From: Pycnococcus provasolii
Taxonomy: Eukaryota > Chlorophyta > Pseudoscourfieldiophyceae > Pseudoscourfieldiales > Pycnococcaceae
DNA length: 64,000 nt
NCBI GenBank assembly: GCA_938743325.2
Contig: OW568868.1
Location: 248,001 to 312,000 of the forward strand
Direction of reading: 5' to 3'
Shown here: piece by piece, positions 29,843 through 40,848 of the stretch
How the letters are laid out: each line of letters begins with the position of its first letter
How positions within the stretch are numbered: position 1 is the stretch's first letter
Program-made: the position numbers and the translations under genes
The notes under the pieces: model-generated
Told to the model about the DNA's origin: nothing
Seen by the model: only the letters and a program-made list of their open reading frames with translations
Databases searched by the model: none

Positions 29843-30794
29843 GTCTGTCGAGACCAGTCCCTCGAGAGGAAGAGAAGAGAAAGCAGGAGAAGAGGAGAAG
29901 GAGGGAGGCTCACGAACTCGTTTTGACCACGTCGTGCACCGGCGAGCTACAGTGCAGCGGAGGAATGGACGACGTCTTGACCACGTCGTGCACCGGCGAG
30001 CTACAGTGCAGCGGAGGAATGGACGACGTCTTGACCACGTCGTGCACCGGCGAGCTACACTGGAGGAATGGACGACGTCTTGACCACGTCGTGCACCGGC
30101 GAGCTACAGTGCAGCGGAGGAATGGACGACGTCTTGACCACGTCGTGCACCGGCGAGCTACACTGGAGGAATGGACGACGTCTTGACCACGTCGTGCACC
30201 GGCGAGCTACACTACAGTGGAGGAATGGACGACGTCTTGACCACGTCGTGCACCGGCGAGCTACACTGGAGGAATGGACGACGTCTTGACCACGTCGTGC
30301 ACCGGCGAGCTACAGTGCAGCGGAGGAATGGACGACGTCTTGACCACGTCGTGCACCGGCGAGCTACACTGGAGGAATGGACGACGTCTTGACCACGTCG
30401 TGCACCGGCGAGCTACACTGGAGGAATGGACGACGTGGTCAACTTGACCACGTCGTGCACCGGCGAGCTACACTGGAGGAATGGACGACGTCTTGACCAC
30501 GTCGTGCACCGGCGAGCTACACTGGAGGAATGGACGACCGACGACGTCTTGACCACGTCGTGCACGCCTACCACTACGAATACGCGCGTATACATCGTAT
30601 CGTGTCAAGTGGTCAAGCCCTTAGAGCTTTACGTTTTAGAGATGTGGAGACCGACATGTGTGTTTGTTTTTCGGACTTGCCTTGCCGTCAACACACTGTG
30701 CGAGACACGGCCTGCGTCCCTCCTCGCCCACCCGTCCGCAGGATCCCGCGTTCGTTGGGATTGTCAGCGCCATACCTTTACCAACAATAAGTTT
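29843..30794. promoter_or_regulatory. divergent spacer with minisatellite
   Basis: A 952-bp spacer between the coiled-coil and prolyl hydroxylase genes, two thirds of it a hairpin-bearing minisatellite (next entry). Reading frames within the repeat and running into the hydroxylase frame are produced by the repeat. Confidence 0.7.
29925..30575. repeat. minisatellite, about 13 units of 49-54 bp
   Basis: Units read aatggacgacgtcttgacca and continue cgtcgtgcaccggcgagcta, differing mainly in the last few bases (cactgg, cagtgcagcgg, cactacagtgg). Each unit holds ACGACGT...ACGTCGT, a 7-bp inverted repeat around a 7-base loop, and two ACGT cores. One unit has a gtggtcaac variant. Confidence 0.95.
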
Positions 30795-32042
30795 ATGCCG
30801 CGCACAGCCTTACGCGCCGCGCAAGGACCCGCGTTGTCGTCGAGAGGGTCGTCGCCGTCCGCGCGAATATGCTGGCTGCTTGCTCTTCTCTTGTGGACGG
30901 CGGCGTGCGTGGTGACGTACTCCCTGCTGGGAAACAAGGACGAGCCTGCGACGACAGACAGGCTTCTTGCCCCGGAGAGCGAAGGCCGATCGCGCGGTTT
31001 GGATGCCGATGCCGTTAAGGCACTCGTGAGATCAGAGCACTACCTTGGCGTCGCTGAGAAGACGATCGATGCCTTGATTCAGGGTGTGCACGATGTCGCG
31101 GCGCCAAAACGTACACAGTGGCAAGCAGAAGGCGGTACACCTCGACAAGACACCGCAACGGTGAAAGCAACGGTGAATCCACGGAACGAGCCACGTGCCG
31201 TCGTACGGCCGACCAAACAAGACGACATACGCTTTGAAGGGGACGACGGCGTTACGCCGAGCCTGCACTACGAGGTGATTAGCTTCGAGCCACGTGCTTA
31301 CTTATTTCCGAGGCTCCTCACCGATGCCGAGTGCGAGGCTATCGTCAGCGCGGCAGACAACCTTAACAGCCAGAATCACGGCGTGTACAAGGACGTGCGC
31401 ACGAGTAGCAACCAGAAGATAAGTTTTCAAGTGCTGAACAAGCCTGAAATCAAGCACGTTCTCAGGCGCGTCGCGAATGCCAGCGGCGTGAGCGTCGGAC
31501 ACTTCGAGGGGATCGAGGTGATACGCTACGACAACGGCCAGAAGTACCAGAGCCACCACGACTACTTCAGCGGCCCGGAGAACACCATCCTCACCAACGA
31601 CGACCGCATTGCCACCATGCTCATTTATCTACGCGCGCCCACGCGCGGCGGCGAGACCATTTTCCCATGGGCTGATACCGGCACCGAAATTGGCAAGAAC
31701 GGGTGGCCATCGGCGTATCACGACTTCACGCGCGAGTGCGAGAAGCTACAAACGTACGACGACCAGCTCGATCGTGGCGCGAAAGTGATCCCGAAGAAGG
31801 GTGGCGCGCTGCTCTTCTACAACTACAAACATGTCGGCAACCCTGACCCGTACAGCCAGCACGGCGGATGCCCTGTGCTTGAAGGACAAAAGTACACGGC
31901 AACTGTGTGGATGTGGGGACGACCGCACGGCGCTTGCCCACCAGCGGGTAGTCCTCTCCTCCGCGGCGTGAGCGAGAGGGATCGCTTGTGGAATACAAAT
32001 GCGGATGAGCCGAGCGTGTGCATTCGAAATGGGCACAATTAA
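30795..32042 (+). CDS. prolyl 4-hydroxylase, type II membrane protein
   Basis: 415 residues from the ATG at 30795 (the frame is open further upstream through the minisatellite, which I regard as non-coding; an ATG at about 30642 is a weaker choice). A signal-anchor spans about 25-45 (ICWLLALLLWTAACVVTYSLL). The catalytic domain (about 165-375) has YLFPRLLTDAECEAIV, the iron ligands His254-x-Asp256 (SHHDYF), TMLIYLRAPTRGGETIFP, the distal His356 and 2-oxoglutarate-binding Lys366 (HGGCPVLEGQK). It hydroxylates proline in secreted Hyp-rich glycoproteins in the ER/Golgi of algae and plants. Confidence 0.92.
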   Translation: MPRTALRAAQGPALSSRGSSPSARICWLLALLLWTAACVVTYSLLGNKDEPATTDRLLAPESEGRSRGLDADAVKALVRSEHYLGVAEKTIDALIQGVHDVAAPKRTQWQAEGGTPRQDTATVKATVNPRNEPRAVVRPTKQDDIRFEGDDGVTPSLHYEVISFEPRAYLFPRLLTDAECEAIVSAADNLNSQNHGVYKDVRTSSNQKISFQVLNKPEIKHVLRRVANASGVSVGHFEGIEVIRYDNGQKYQSHHDYFSGPENTILTNDDRIATMLIYLRAPTRGGETIFPWADTGTEIGKNGWPSAYHDFTRECEKLQTYDDQLDRGAKVIPKKGGALLFYNYKHVGNPDPYSQHGGCPVLEGQKYTATVWMWGRPHGACPPAGSPLLRGVSERDRLWNTNADEPSVCIRNGHN

Positions 32043-32098
32043 GCCTAGCGGTACTCTAATGTAACTTGATTAATGAGCAATCCCGGCAATGACGTTGT

Positions 32099-32133
32099 TG
32101 TACGCTTTTGGCTACGGGTTCGGGTTGGCTACG
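32099..32133. repeat. 35-bp direct repeat, left copy
   Basis: TGTACGCTTTTGGCTACGGG and following; the same 35 bases recur at 32448-32482, bracketing the dispersed repeat copy 1. Confidence 0.85.
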
Positions 32134-32169
32134 GGTTGGCTAAGGTACCATAGGTTCACAACACACTTT

Positions 32170-32437
32170 GAATACAACACCAACCCTTACAAATCCAAAT
32201 CGTCCATTTTACAACCCTTCCACCCACCGCAAGTCGAAAAACATTGTCTGAACATGACGGGCAGGACATGCGCATCATTTTGCAACCTTCACTTTTTTTT
32301 TTCCGTTATAAAAATAATGACGTTTTGGGTTGACCAATAGTGAAGTGAAACATAAAAATGGCGCCGACTTAAAAAGTTATGTGCCGGAGCGGGATCCCAC
32401 AGAGACTTTTTTTTTCTCGACCTATTTTCTTGACCTA
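32170..32437 (-). repeat. dispersed about 250-bp repeat, copy 1
   Basis: One of three related copies (others 35217-35465 and 47315-47565), here inverted. Shared landmarks include AAGTCGGCGCCATTTT, a CCAAT-like ATTGGTCAACC, TTTTTATAACGG, CATGTCCTGCCCGTCAT and CGACTTGCGGTGGGTGGAAG. It has no coding capacity. Confidence 0.85.
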
Positions 32438-32447
32438 TTATCGCCTC

Positions 32448-32482
32448 TGTACGCTTTTGGCTACGGGTTCGGGTTGGCTACG
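32448..32482. repeat. 35-bp direct repeat, right copy
   Basis: Second copy of 32099-32133, ending 15 bp from the stop of the M20 peptidase gene. Confidence 0.85.
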
Positions 32483-32496
32483 AGGATAAATGTTTT

Positions 32497-34020
32497 TTAC
32501 TCTTTCGATCGCATCACAGTCAGGTAAATGTTCTCAGCACTTTTCAGCTGTGAAATTGCCAAAGACTCGTCCTTCGTGTGGGCGTCGGCGATAGTGCCTG
32601 GTCCGAGCACGACAGAGGGCACGTTGAGCGCCTCCGCGTAAACGCACGCCTCTGTTGCGTACGCTGCGCCACTCAGCGACGCATCGGGCACACCAGCTTT
32701 CTTCAAAAGGGCCAGAATGTTGGCCTCAAATGACGTTGGTGCGGAGCTCGTAGCTCCGATACGGCGAAGTGGGTGGATGCTTCGAATATCTCGAAAGGCG
32801 GGCTGTCGTACGAAGAACGGTGGTGCGGGAGCGCTGGCAGGTAGTCTTTTGGTCTCCGTGTTCCGGACTTCCTCGAGGCATTTTTCCAGCTTGTCGTACG
32901 TGTCGCGCGCTGACTCTCCTGGAACGAGGCGGCGATTAACGCTGATCAAACACGAGTCGGGAATGATGTTGTTTGCCGAACCGCAGCTAAGCGCCATAGT
33001 TAAGCTTGCAACAGCCTTACCTGGAATCAGATCCGCGGTTGCGTCGAGCGGCGCAATCCAGCACTCTTCGACGTGAGAGATGGTGCGCGCTGCGATGGAG
33101 AGCGCGTTGACGCCTCGGCTCGGATCGCTTGAGTGCGCAGCCACGCCAGCCGTCTCCAAATTCCATGTCATCACACCGTTGTGTGTGACAACAGGCTGCA
33201 TGCTCGTCGGCTCGCCGACCACAGAAAACCGCGGCTTGAGCCACGCCAGCTCGCTTCCGAGCGTCTCCTCGACGAATGCGTTCACACCAGTGAAACCACC
33301 CTCCTCGTCGACGCAAAAGACGAGCGCCACACCCTCTTTTCTATTTTCGTCGCGCGCACGCTTGAGTAGTGCGATCAGCATCGCTGCCCCGCTTCCCTTG
33401 GTGTCCGTCGCTCCTCGTCCGACGACGCGAGTCTGATCTTTGTTGAGCTCGCCTGTGAACGGCGGGACGGTCATGCCCTCAGCAGAAACGGTGTCCACGT
33501 GACTGTGAAAGAGCTGCCATGGCGCGGCGTGTTCGTCTTCCTTCGACTTGGGTGGCAGGCGTATGAGGACGTTGAAGGTGTTGTTGTGCTGAAAAGCCGC
33601 GCGACCCTTCACGTAGTGCTTCGTGACCGTGGCTTCGGGCGTGTCCACGAGCGCACGTTTTGCAAATCTGTAAAGAAACTCGCTGATGGCCTGCTCTGGG
33701 TCGTGGTCGCGTCCTCCAACGTGTCTCGCGCTGACTGATGGTATGGACACCATGGCTTGCAGGAGCGCGACCACGTCACTTGTCGCGTTTCGTGAGAACG
33801 CGTCGTTCACGCGCGCATCGATCGTTGCGAGGGCGGCAGTGGTTGGGTGAAGGTTTGACTCCACAGCGGTTGAAGCTGTTGAGTCGTTGCCGCATACGAG
33901 CACCCTAACCAAACCAAATTGTTGAAATTTGACAATGTAGTCGCCAAGAAAGGCGGGCGAGTAGAAGACGGCCAAAGCTCCAAAGAAGATGCTGCATGCG
34001 AGCACAAACAGAGACATCAT
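32497..34020 (-). CDS. M20 family metallopeptidase (ArgE/DapE/ACY1-like)
   Basis: 507 residues from the ATG at 34020. A hydrophobic N-terminus (MSLFVLACSIFFGALAVFY) makes it a signal-anchor or secretory protein. The two-zinc catalytic domain shows FHSHVDTV (His-x-Asp), GRGATDTKGS (bridging Asp), DEEGG (general base and ligand Glu), VVGEPT, and the late AHTKDE His. The dimerisation lid sits between, starting with TWNLETAGVAAHSSDPSRG. The family removes acyl groups from amino acids or splits small peptides; acetylornithine deacetylase-like activity is plausible but the substrate cannot be read from the sequence. Confidence 0.85.
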   Translation of the reverse strand: MMSLFVLACSIFFGALAVFYSPAFLGDYIVKFQQFGLVRVLVCGNDSTASTAVESNLHPTTAALATIDARVNDAFSRNATSDVVALLQAMVSIPSVSARHVGGRDHDPEQAISEFLYRFAKRALVDTPEATVTKHYVKGRAAFQHNNTFNVLIRLPPKSKEDEHAAPWQLFHSHVDTVSAEGMTVPPFTGELNKDQTRVVGRGATDTKGSGAAMLIALLKRARDENRKEGVALVFCVDEEGGFTGVNAFVEETLGSELAWLKPRFSVVGEPTSMQPVVTHNGVMTWNLETAGVAAHSSDPSRGVNALSIAARTISHVEECWIAPLDATADLIPGKAVASLTMALSCGSANNIIPDSCLISVNRRLVPGESARDTYDKLEKCLEEVRNTETKRLPASAPAPPFFVRQPAFRDIRSIHPLRRIGATSSAPTSFEANILALLKKAGVPDASLSGAAYATEACVYAEALNVPSVVLGPGTIADAHTKDESLAISQLKSAENIYLTVMRSKE

Positions 34021-34480
34021 GATTGGCGGAGAGGAAAAATATCTCCCACAAAATGATAAATACAAAAGGACTTCTTCTTATCCACAAGATCAATAGAGGT
34101 AAGAACGTAGCAAGCGTAAACCCTAACCAGTAACCCTAACCCTTAACCCTAACCCTAACCCTAACCCTAACCCACATGGTCCCCCCTCGAAGCCATCATT
34201 GATCTCTCTCTGGGTGTTTGCCTTTCGTGGTTTCGGAACGGAACGGAACGTCACTTTTGTGCTCCCCCCCTATGCGCTCCCATAGACGTTACTTTCCACA
34301 TGTCAGCATGTGCTTGTTTGTCATGGGGCACCCGTGTCGCTTTCCTATTCCTGGGCACCATAACATTATGCCATACTGCACGGTCTTGTTTTGGCGAGAA
34401 CAGAACAAGAACAGAACAAGAACATTAGGTAGGTGAGTGTTTGTGTGTTTGTGTGTTTGTGTGATTATATAAGGTTTCCT
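34021..34480. promoter_or_regulatory. divergent spacer with telomere-like tract
   Basis: Includes (CCCTAA)n at 34118-34173 and a gtgtgtttgtgtg run before the next start. No gene is supported. Confidence 0.6.
34118..34173. repeat. interstitial telomere-like repeat
   Basis: Eight or so CCCTAA units, the last five uninterrupted, about 100 bp upstream of the M20 gene start. Confidence 0.9.
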
Positions 34481-35188
34481 ATGATGATGATGCCGTCCTT
34501 GTCCTTGGTGGTGTATCCTTGTGGATGGTGCATTTCTAAGCATGGTGGTTCCTCGACTCGTCAGGATCGGTCGTCGAAACTTCGCGTGATTCCTCGACTT
34601 GGAAGTGTCATTCTCATGATTAGCGTCCTGGTGGTAATGGGACTGCTGTCCGGTGACACAGAGTTTGCCGCGGCGGGACGAACGACGGACTTGAACGACG
34701 GATTCAAAGGCCCGTCAAGTGGAAGGAAGGTGTACAGACTCCACCAAACTGCAAACACAAAAAGCAATACCAACGGACGCCAACAAGCTGGCGTGCAAGT
34801 GAAGGAGCTGGCGATGAAGAGCGTCGATGGCGCTAAATATGCAGTCTCTATTGAAGAGAAGGATGTCGACCTCAAAGCTTTGCCCCAGCAGACGACGACG
34901 GCGGCGGCGACACTTGTAGACCAATATCCGCAGCTGAAGCGATCGGTTGACCACATCGCCGACCTGCCTCTGTGGAAACTCGTGCCCATGGGACCGCAGT
35001 TCATGGACACGGTGGAAAAAGCTTACGGCAAGTCATTTGCAAAAATATGCAAGTTTCGGCTTAACACAGATATCCTACTACTACTAGGCAAAATGGCGAA
35101 GACTACGTTTAATCCGCTGGGAGCTGTTGGAGGCGATGTCGGCTACGGATTGCTGCAGGCGGGTTTTGTGCCAATGGCAATGGGTTGA
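34481..35188 (+). CDS. unknown membrane-anchored protein
   Basis: 235 residues from the ATG at 34481 (four Met codons in a row offer alternatives). A hydrophobic segment near residues 40-58 ([17 protein letters not shown]) followed by an AAAG site looks like a signal anchor or cleavable signal. The rest is soluble, basic/acidic mixed, with a Thr-rich stretch ([10 protein letters not shown]). No domain is recognised. It ends 28 bp before a dispersed repeat copy. Confidence 0.55.
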   Translation: MMMMPSLSLVVYPCGWCISKHGGSSTRQDRSSKLRVIPRLGSVILMISVLVVMGLLSGDTEFAAAGRTTDLNDGFKGPSSGRKVYRLHQTANTKSNTNGRQQAGVQVKELAMKSVDGAKYAVSIEEKDVDLKALPQQTTTAAATLVDQYPQLKRSVDHIADLPLWKLVPMGPQFMDTVEKAYGKSFAKICKFRLNTDILLLLGKMAKTTFNPLGAVGGDVGYGLLQAGFVPMAMG

Positions 35189-35216
35189 AATGTTTGACTT
35201 GTAAGATCGCAACGTT

Positions 35217-35465
35217 TAATTTTCCGAGAAAATAAATAGGTCGAGGAAAACAAAAGGTGCCTTTGAGATCCCGCTCTGGCACAGAACTTTTTAAGTCGGC
35301 GCCATTTTTATGTTTCACCTCACTGTTGGTCAACCCAAAACGTCATTATTTTTATAACGGAAAAAAAAGTTAAGGTTGCGCATGTCCTGCCCGTCATGTT
35401 CAGACAATTGTTTTCGACTTGCGGTGGGTGGAAGGGTTTTTAATGGACGATTAAGGTTGGTTAGG
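35217..35465 (+). repeat. dispersed about 250-bp repeat, copy 2
   Basis: Directly follows the unknown membrane protein gene. Shares all landmarks listed for copy 1, with about 10 percent change. Confidence 0.85.
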
Positions 35466-35672
35466 GTTGGTGTTTTATTTGTAATAACTGTACAGTATTT
35501 CATTGACAACCTTGAGCAAGGTGCTGACCAGGCTGACCAGCGTATTTGAATGAGCGATGCTAAGAATATAGATTACTATGATGGTTGCTATTCATTCAAA
35601 AGAATCCTTACGTAGACGTCGACGTGCAAAATTTCACACACACAAAAAAGTCCACGCCTCTCACGTCGAGAT

Positions 35673-37364
35673 CTATCCGATCTTTGCACGCTTCTTCAGA
35701 GGTTCAACCTCGGGGTAAGGTTCTTCGTCAGATGCCGTATCTATTGACTTCGCATCAGCAGCTTCATCAAGGATATTTTCCGGTGAATTTTGGATACTTC
35801 CCTTCAGCACATTCATGAGCAGAATGTTCTGTTGCTCTAATGCAAGTAGCCTCGACTCCACGCCCGAGACACGACCAAGCACTGCTTGCGTAGAAGCTAG
35901 TGCTCCAGACATTTGCATAGCGGCCGCCATATTCATGCAGTCTTGCATAGCTTGAGCAGCTCGCGCGAAAGAATCGGCAAGCATCACCGGCGTCACTTGT
36001 TCGCCAGCGGTGAATCCTAGCACACCGACTGATCCCATCGGTGGAAGTGCTGCTTTGCCAGCCGCATGGCTCGTCGAAGGCCGTGCTCCCGCGCCATCAG
36101 ATGCGTATTGCGACGGAAGCTCTCCGTGAAGATCATTCTGCTCCTTTGCCCACTTTGCGAGGTTTTCATCCGATGGCTGCGAATTGGTGGTGTTTGTGAA
36201 AGCGCACTTCGCGTGGTCCATGATGTCGTGCCACTCTCGCTCGCTGAGCATCGAAACGAGTCGTCCGTCGGCACCGAAGCTCCCGCACAGCCGGCGCACG
36301 TGCGTGTGATCAGCGATTGCGTGACGCAGGAAGAGGCCGACGCTCAGCTGAGGCAGCTTTCCCATGCCCAGCACGGTCATTCCCAGCTCGGAGCGGAGCC
36401 GCTTTGCCTTCTCGTCGCCGAGGTGAGGAAGGTGGCGCACGTCGCTGTCAATGCGAACATCGTCGCGACTCAGCTTTCTCATATCGGGCATTCCCGCGCG
36501 CGAGCTCTTGACGACGAAGGGATTCGACAGAGCGCCTTTCACGCGCACGTCACCCACCGAGCCGTCGATGTAAACGCCAAGACGGTATTTTCCCGACGGA
36601 TGCGCGGAAGAAACGTCCGTGGCACAGAGTCCATCGAGACGCGCGATGAGCTTGCTGCCATCGTGTACAGCTATGAGACGTGTTATTTTCAGGCCGCGCA
36701 GCAACGCACCCTTGCCGCGCTCGGCACGTGGTCGCAGAGGTGGTGCGTCCGGCGACTCCGCAGATCCACTGAGCACCTCCACGCGGATGGGCACGTTGAC
36801 GAGTGCACTCAGGATGTCCGCAGGGCCCCTGACTTCCACGCAAAGTGCATTGCCGCGTAAGTCCTTCAGCTGCTCTCCGGCATAGTTGTTCATGGTGACA
36901 GGTACGGCGAATCTGATCAAGGGACTTCCGTCGGGGGCCATTGTCAAGTTCTCCTCCTTCGCGGAGTCAGGCTCATACTTCTGGGCAGAGGATGGCAGTC
37001 CTAAGTAGGGCGTGGTTGTTGTGTCCGATACCCCGTAGCGTATGTGTGGTGGCGGCGGCGGTGGTGGCGGTGGTGGTGGCGGCGGTGCTGATCCCTGCGC
37101 AGCTGCTCCCTCGCCATCTGAGCCTTTTCCTGACGCGAGCTCAAGCAGTCCTGTTTTCGTTTTGTATGATTTTGATGTGTCGTTTGTAAGCACAAGATTA
37201 CGTTAGGTTTGCACGCAGTGGAGAGGTGTATTTGTTGTTTTTTGGAACGTACCTTCAGCGAGGTCGAGGCCGGCCCTTTCCTGCTCCTCTTTCTCGTGTG
37301 GGTTATTCGACGCGTGCCTGCTAACGAGTCGCCCCTGGCTGAGGCTGTAGTGCGCCGCTGCCAT
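35673..37364 (-). CDS. CBP60-like (calmodulin-binding protein 60) protein, two exons
   Basis: Exon 1 is 37364-37253, starting MAAAHYSLSQGRLVSRH; a 102-bp GTACGT...CAG intron (37252-37151, phase 1) follows, then exon 2 from 37150. About 529 residues. After a poly-Pro run comes the domain order of plant CBP60 proteins: IRFAVPVTMNNYAGEQLK, a LRGLKITRLIAVHDG segment, KYRLGVYIDGSVGDVRVKGA with NPFVVKSSRAG, then a helical part HLPHLGDEKAKRL...LSVGLFLRHAI and LSEREWHDIMDHAKCAF. In plants these are DNA-binding immune regulators. Here a transcription-related role is inference. The C-terminus has a basic KKRAKIG that may be nuclear. Confidence 0.6.
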
Positions 37365-38927
37365 GTCCACGAGCCCCAAAGTCTTACCGAAGATGTGGGA
37401 AAAAATGGTTGGTGTACGGAAATGCGAAAAACCACACCACAAAAACCGAGCGCACACGCACAGAGGCCGCCCAAAGCGCTAAGCTAAGGCTAACCCAAAG
37501 CCAATCAGACAACCAGAAAAGCAAGCAGAGCAAGCGGAGCAAGCAAGCAGAGCACAGGAGCAGACACTAGGAATATACAGCAATGTCCCGAAGAATGAAT
37601 GTGGTTGCTTGCGAACCTTTATGGGATGGCCTTGAACGTGATGGAGTTCTTAAGGCGAGTGTTAAAAAAAAACTTAAACAGCCCGAGGGGAACGACGACG
37701 ACGACGACTGTACACGCCGTGGTGACTGAGGAAAAGTATGTACGGTACGGTAGGTTGCCCACTCTTTGCTACGATAGTACTCACTCTCGAAGCAAGTACT
37801 CTCTAACCTTAGGTGGTAGCTGCGGACTTGGCTACGGTGAACCGGGCCTTCTCTGGCTTCGCTTTCACAACTTCGGAACTTCATCGTTCATCCTTCATCC
37901 TTCTTACACGTCCTCGGATGTCGTCCGTCCCTCGATGCATAACTAGTCTATCACTCTATCGTAGACTATTCTACCTTAAGGGTATCGTAGCGATTGGCAT
38001 TATTTCGCAACGCCATTCCTGCTATCATACCTCGTACAGTATACTTGAGAATTCGGCAGACTGCTCTGCAATCTGCATCTGGTGTCAGGCAGTCTGGTGG
38101 AAGTCTCGACGCGCAAGGCAGCAAGCAACCCATTAATTGCGGGCGTGTGTGTCCAATGTCCATGTCATGTTGTCTTGCGCGTTTTTGATCAACAAATTCT
38201 CTGTTTTCTTGCGATTTTTCTTGCGATTTTACGCGTTATTATGAAATGTGTCAGGAAAAGCTTCGCGCGACGCGAGTAACTTACAGGGTTGGGCCAGGTG
38301 GTTGGGCCTCTATAGCTACTTCCCAAACATAGGGTACACTGGTACAGTAGAGGTTCGTGACATCACTCCCTTAAGCGTTAAGGTACTGTAGACGTTCCGT
38401 TCGTAAAGCCTGTTCTTCAGTTCCCTCCAAATCCAAGTAAAGGGATCCCCCCTCTCCAAGAACAGTAGTGAGAACCCCAGATTTTCTCGAAGACGAAGAC
38501 GAAGAGGAGAAGGAATCAAGGAAGAGGGAGATCTCCGGAAGAACAGACAACAGACAAGACAAGAGAGATGACGAGACCTGACGAACGCATAAAGCTGAAG
38601 AGGGACACTGGGACACCTCGCTGCTGGAGAGTCCTCTGCAGGGGATGACATGGATCTCGAGAGCCCTCCCCTGGGGTGGGCAACCCCTAAAATAGAAAAC
38701 GAGACCTAGCTAGCACTAGAAGCTAGCACTGACTGACTGAGCGTTTGGAGTCCCGTGATTTCCATTTGAGAATTTGAGCGGGGGGGGGGGGGGGTTTGAG
38801 GGACCCGCACCTTCGTTCCTGATTTGAGTGAGTGAGTGAGTGGTTCTTGCCGCCTCCCCTCCCCCGCCCCCCGGGTATTTGGAATTTCACGTCCCCCTTC
38901 AATCATTCTCCCCCTGTCCGGTAGTGT
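37365..38927. other. 1.5-kb divergent spacer CBP60-like/TrxR
   Basis: No supported gene. It contains a repeated gcaagcagagcaagcgga run near 37520-37555, a G homopolymer near 38780 and a GAGT microsatellite near 38825. Several short frames lack recognisable content. Confidence 0.5.
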
Positions 38928-40664
38928 ATGCTCCGGTACCTAGCGGACTGCTGCCGTGGTAGTGTTACGCGTGGTGCTGCTCTAGGTGTAGGTGCTGCTT
39001 CAGCGGTTAGTACTTCGAATATCCTGCTAGACTCCTCATCATCTGCAGCTCCTTCTGCTGCCGGGTCCCCAGCTCCTTCATCCTCGCGTTCAACCTCGAA
39101 CCCGATCAGCATGGGCGGAGGTGGTGCGGTTGAGGCGAATGCCGCGCACTCGTTTGATTATGATATGGTCGTGATCGGTGGTGGAAGTGGTGGACTCGCG
39201 GCGTCCAAGGAGGCGGCGAAACTTGGGAAGAAAGTTGCTTGTTTGGACTTTGTCACGCCGTCGCCGCAGGGAACGAAGTGGGGACTCGGAGGAACGTGCG
39301 TGAACGTCGGATGCATCCCCAAAAAACTTATGCACCAAGCGGGCATCCTAGGTGAGGGATTCTCCGACGCGCGCGCGTACGGATGGAACGTTCCGGAGCC
39401 TGGAAGCGAAAACGCAATCAAGCACGACTGGCCCAACATGGTGAACGCCATCCAGGACCACATCGGAAGCCTCAACTGGGGATACAAGACGGCGCTGCGT
39501 GACAACGGAGTTACGTACATCAACGCCAAGGGCAAGCTTCTGGATGCGCACACAATCGAGTGCACCAAGAAGAACGGAAGCACGAGCACCGTGACGGCGC
39601 AAACAATCGTCATCGCCGTTGGCGGCCGCCCCGCGTACCCTGGCGTCGAGGGTGACAAGGAGTGCTGCCTCACCTCCGACGACATCTTCAGCTTGGACAC
39701 GCCTCCCGGAAAGACGCTGTGCATCGGCGCGTCGTACATCAGCCTCGAGACGGCGGGATTTCTCAACGCTCTTGGCTACGACACAACCGTGATGGCACGA
39801 AGCATTTTCCTGCGCGGATTTGACCAGGAGATTGCCGAGCACATTGCAGGATACATGGAGCGCCAAGGAGTGAAGATGGTTCGCCGCTGCAGCCCAAAGA
39901 AGTTCGAGAAGGTTAAGGACGAGAGCGGCGCGGACAAGATCAAGGTGACGTACACGAACAGCGACTTCGGATTCGACGTCGAGATGCTCTTCGACACCGT
40001 GATCGTCGCGACGGGACGTCGTGCGGACACGGTGAACCTCGGCCTCGAGGCTGCTGGCGTGGAGTTTGACGGCAAGATTGGTAAGATTCCCGTGAACGAG
40101 TTTGAGCAGACGAACGTTGCGAACATATTTGCCATCGGAGATGTGCTCGAGTCGCGGCAGGAGCTCACGCCCGTCGCCATCAAGGCTGGCACGCTTCTCG
40201 CACGTCGCCTGTATGGCAAGGGAACGCGCAAGATGGACTACAACCTCGTGGCCACGACGGTGTTCACGCCACTCGAGTACGGCTGCACCGGCTACAGCGA
40301 GGAGGACGCCATCGAGAAGTTTGGCAAGGACAACATTGAGAGCTACATCTCATACCTCAAGCCTCTGGAGTGGACCATGAACCATGCGGAGCACAACGGG
40401 CAGGCGGTTCGTGAGGAGAACGTGTGCTTCATGAAGATTCTGACGAACAAGGCGGACAACGAGAGGGTTGTCGGCTTCCACTACTGCGGCCCGAATGCTG
40501 GTGAAATCACGCAGGGCATTGCGGTGGCGGTGAAGGTTGGATGCACGAAGTTTGACCTTGACGAGACGGTTGGCATTCACCCGACAGTGGCGGAGGAGAT
40601 GACCATCTTGGACGTCACCAAGGCATCTGGTCTGGATGCCAAGAAGAAGGGATGCTGAGGTTAA
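38928..40664 (+). CDS. selenoprotein thioredoxin reductase, ends Gly-Cys-Sec-Gly
   Basis: Animal-type high-Mr thioredoxin reductase, 578 residues if the TGA at 40656-40658 is read as selenocysteine: after GGA TGC comes TGA GGT TAA, giving the canonical GCUG terminus. Residues 1-75 are a Ser/Ala-rich presequence, probably organellar. FAD motif GGGSGG (84-89), disulfide CVNVGC (Cys124/Cys129), NADPH-binding GASYISLETAG, and the FAD-binding IFAIGDVLE. The interface domain has the GIHPTVAEE His-Glu pair. The electron path is NADPH, FAD, Cys pair, then the Cys576-Sec577 pair of the other subunit, then thioredoxin. A SECIS lies 200 nt downstream. Confidence 0.93.
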
Positions 40665-40848
40665 AGTGGCTCTCTGGTAGAAGCGGGACGTTAAGGCGTG
40701 ACGGGCGATGTATCGTCTTTCGCGCTACGTCCCGAACGGCTTCCAGGAGCGACTTATGATCTTGCACGTATGATATTTGCTGGCATAATTATTTTGTTTG
40801 GATTTGTTTTTGCGGCGCAAACAAGGTGTTTGTGCTCGAAAATAGACC

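Noticed and set aside
29841-30600. Several overlapping frames within the minisatellite
   Set aside because: The same short peptide repeats in register with the DNA unit; there is no evidence of coding function, and the hydroxylase has its own start at 30795.
30795-30880. Hydroxylase start further upstream in the open frame
   Set aside because: The upstream part is translated minisatellite and lacks a signal; the ATG at 30795 is followed shortly by a good membrane anchor.
34118-34173. A chromosome end or assembly terminus at the telomere-like tract
   Set aside because: Well-ordered host genes continue on both sides, and several similar short tracts occur elsewhere.
40687-40735. First hairpin after the TrxR stop (CGGGACGT/ACGTCCCG) as the SECIS
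   Set aside because: It forms a stem but lacks a TGA/GA quartet at the right place; the hairpin at 40864-40919 has all core parts.
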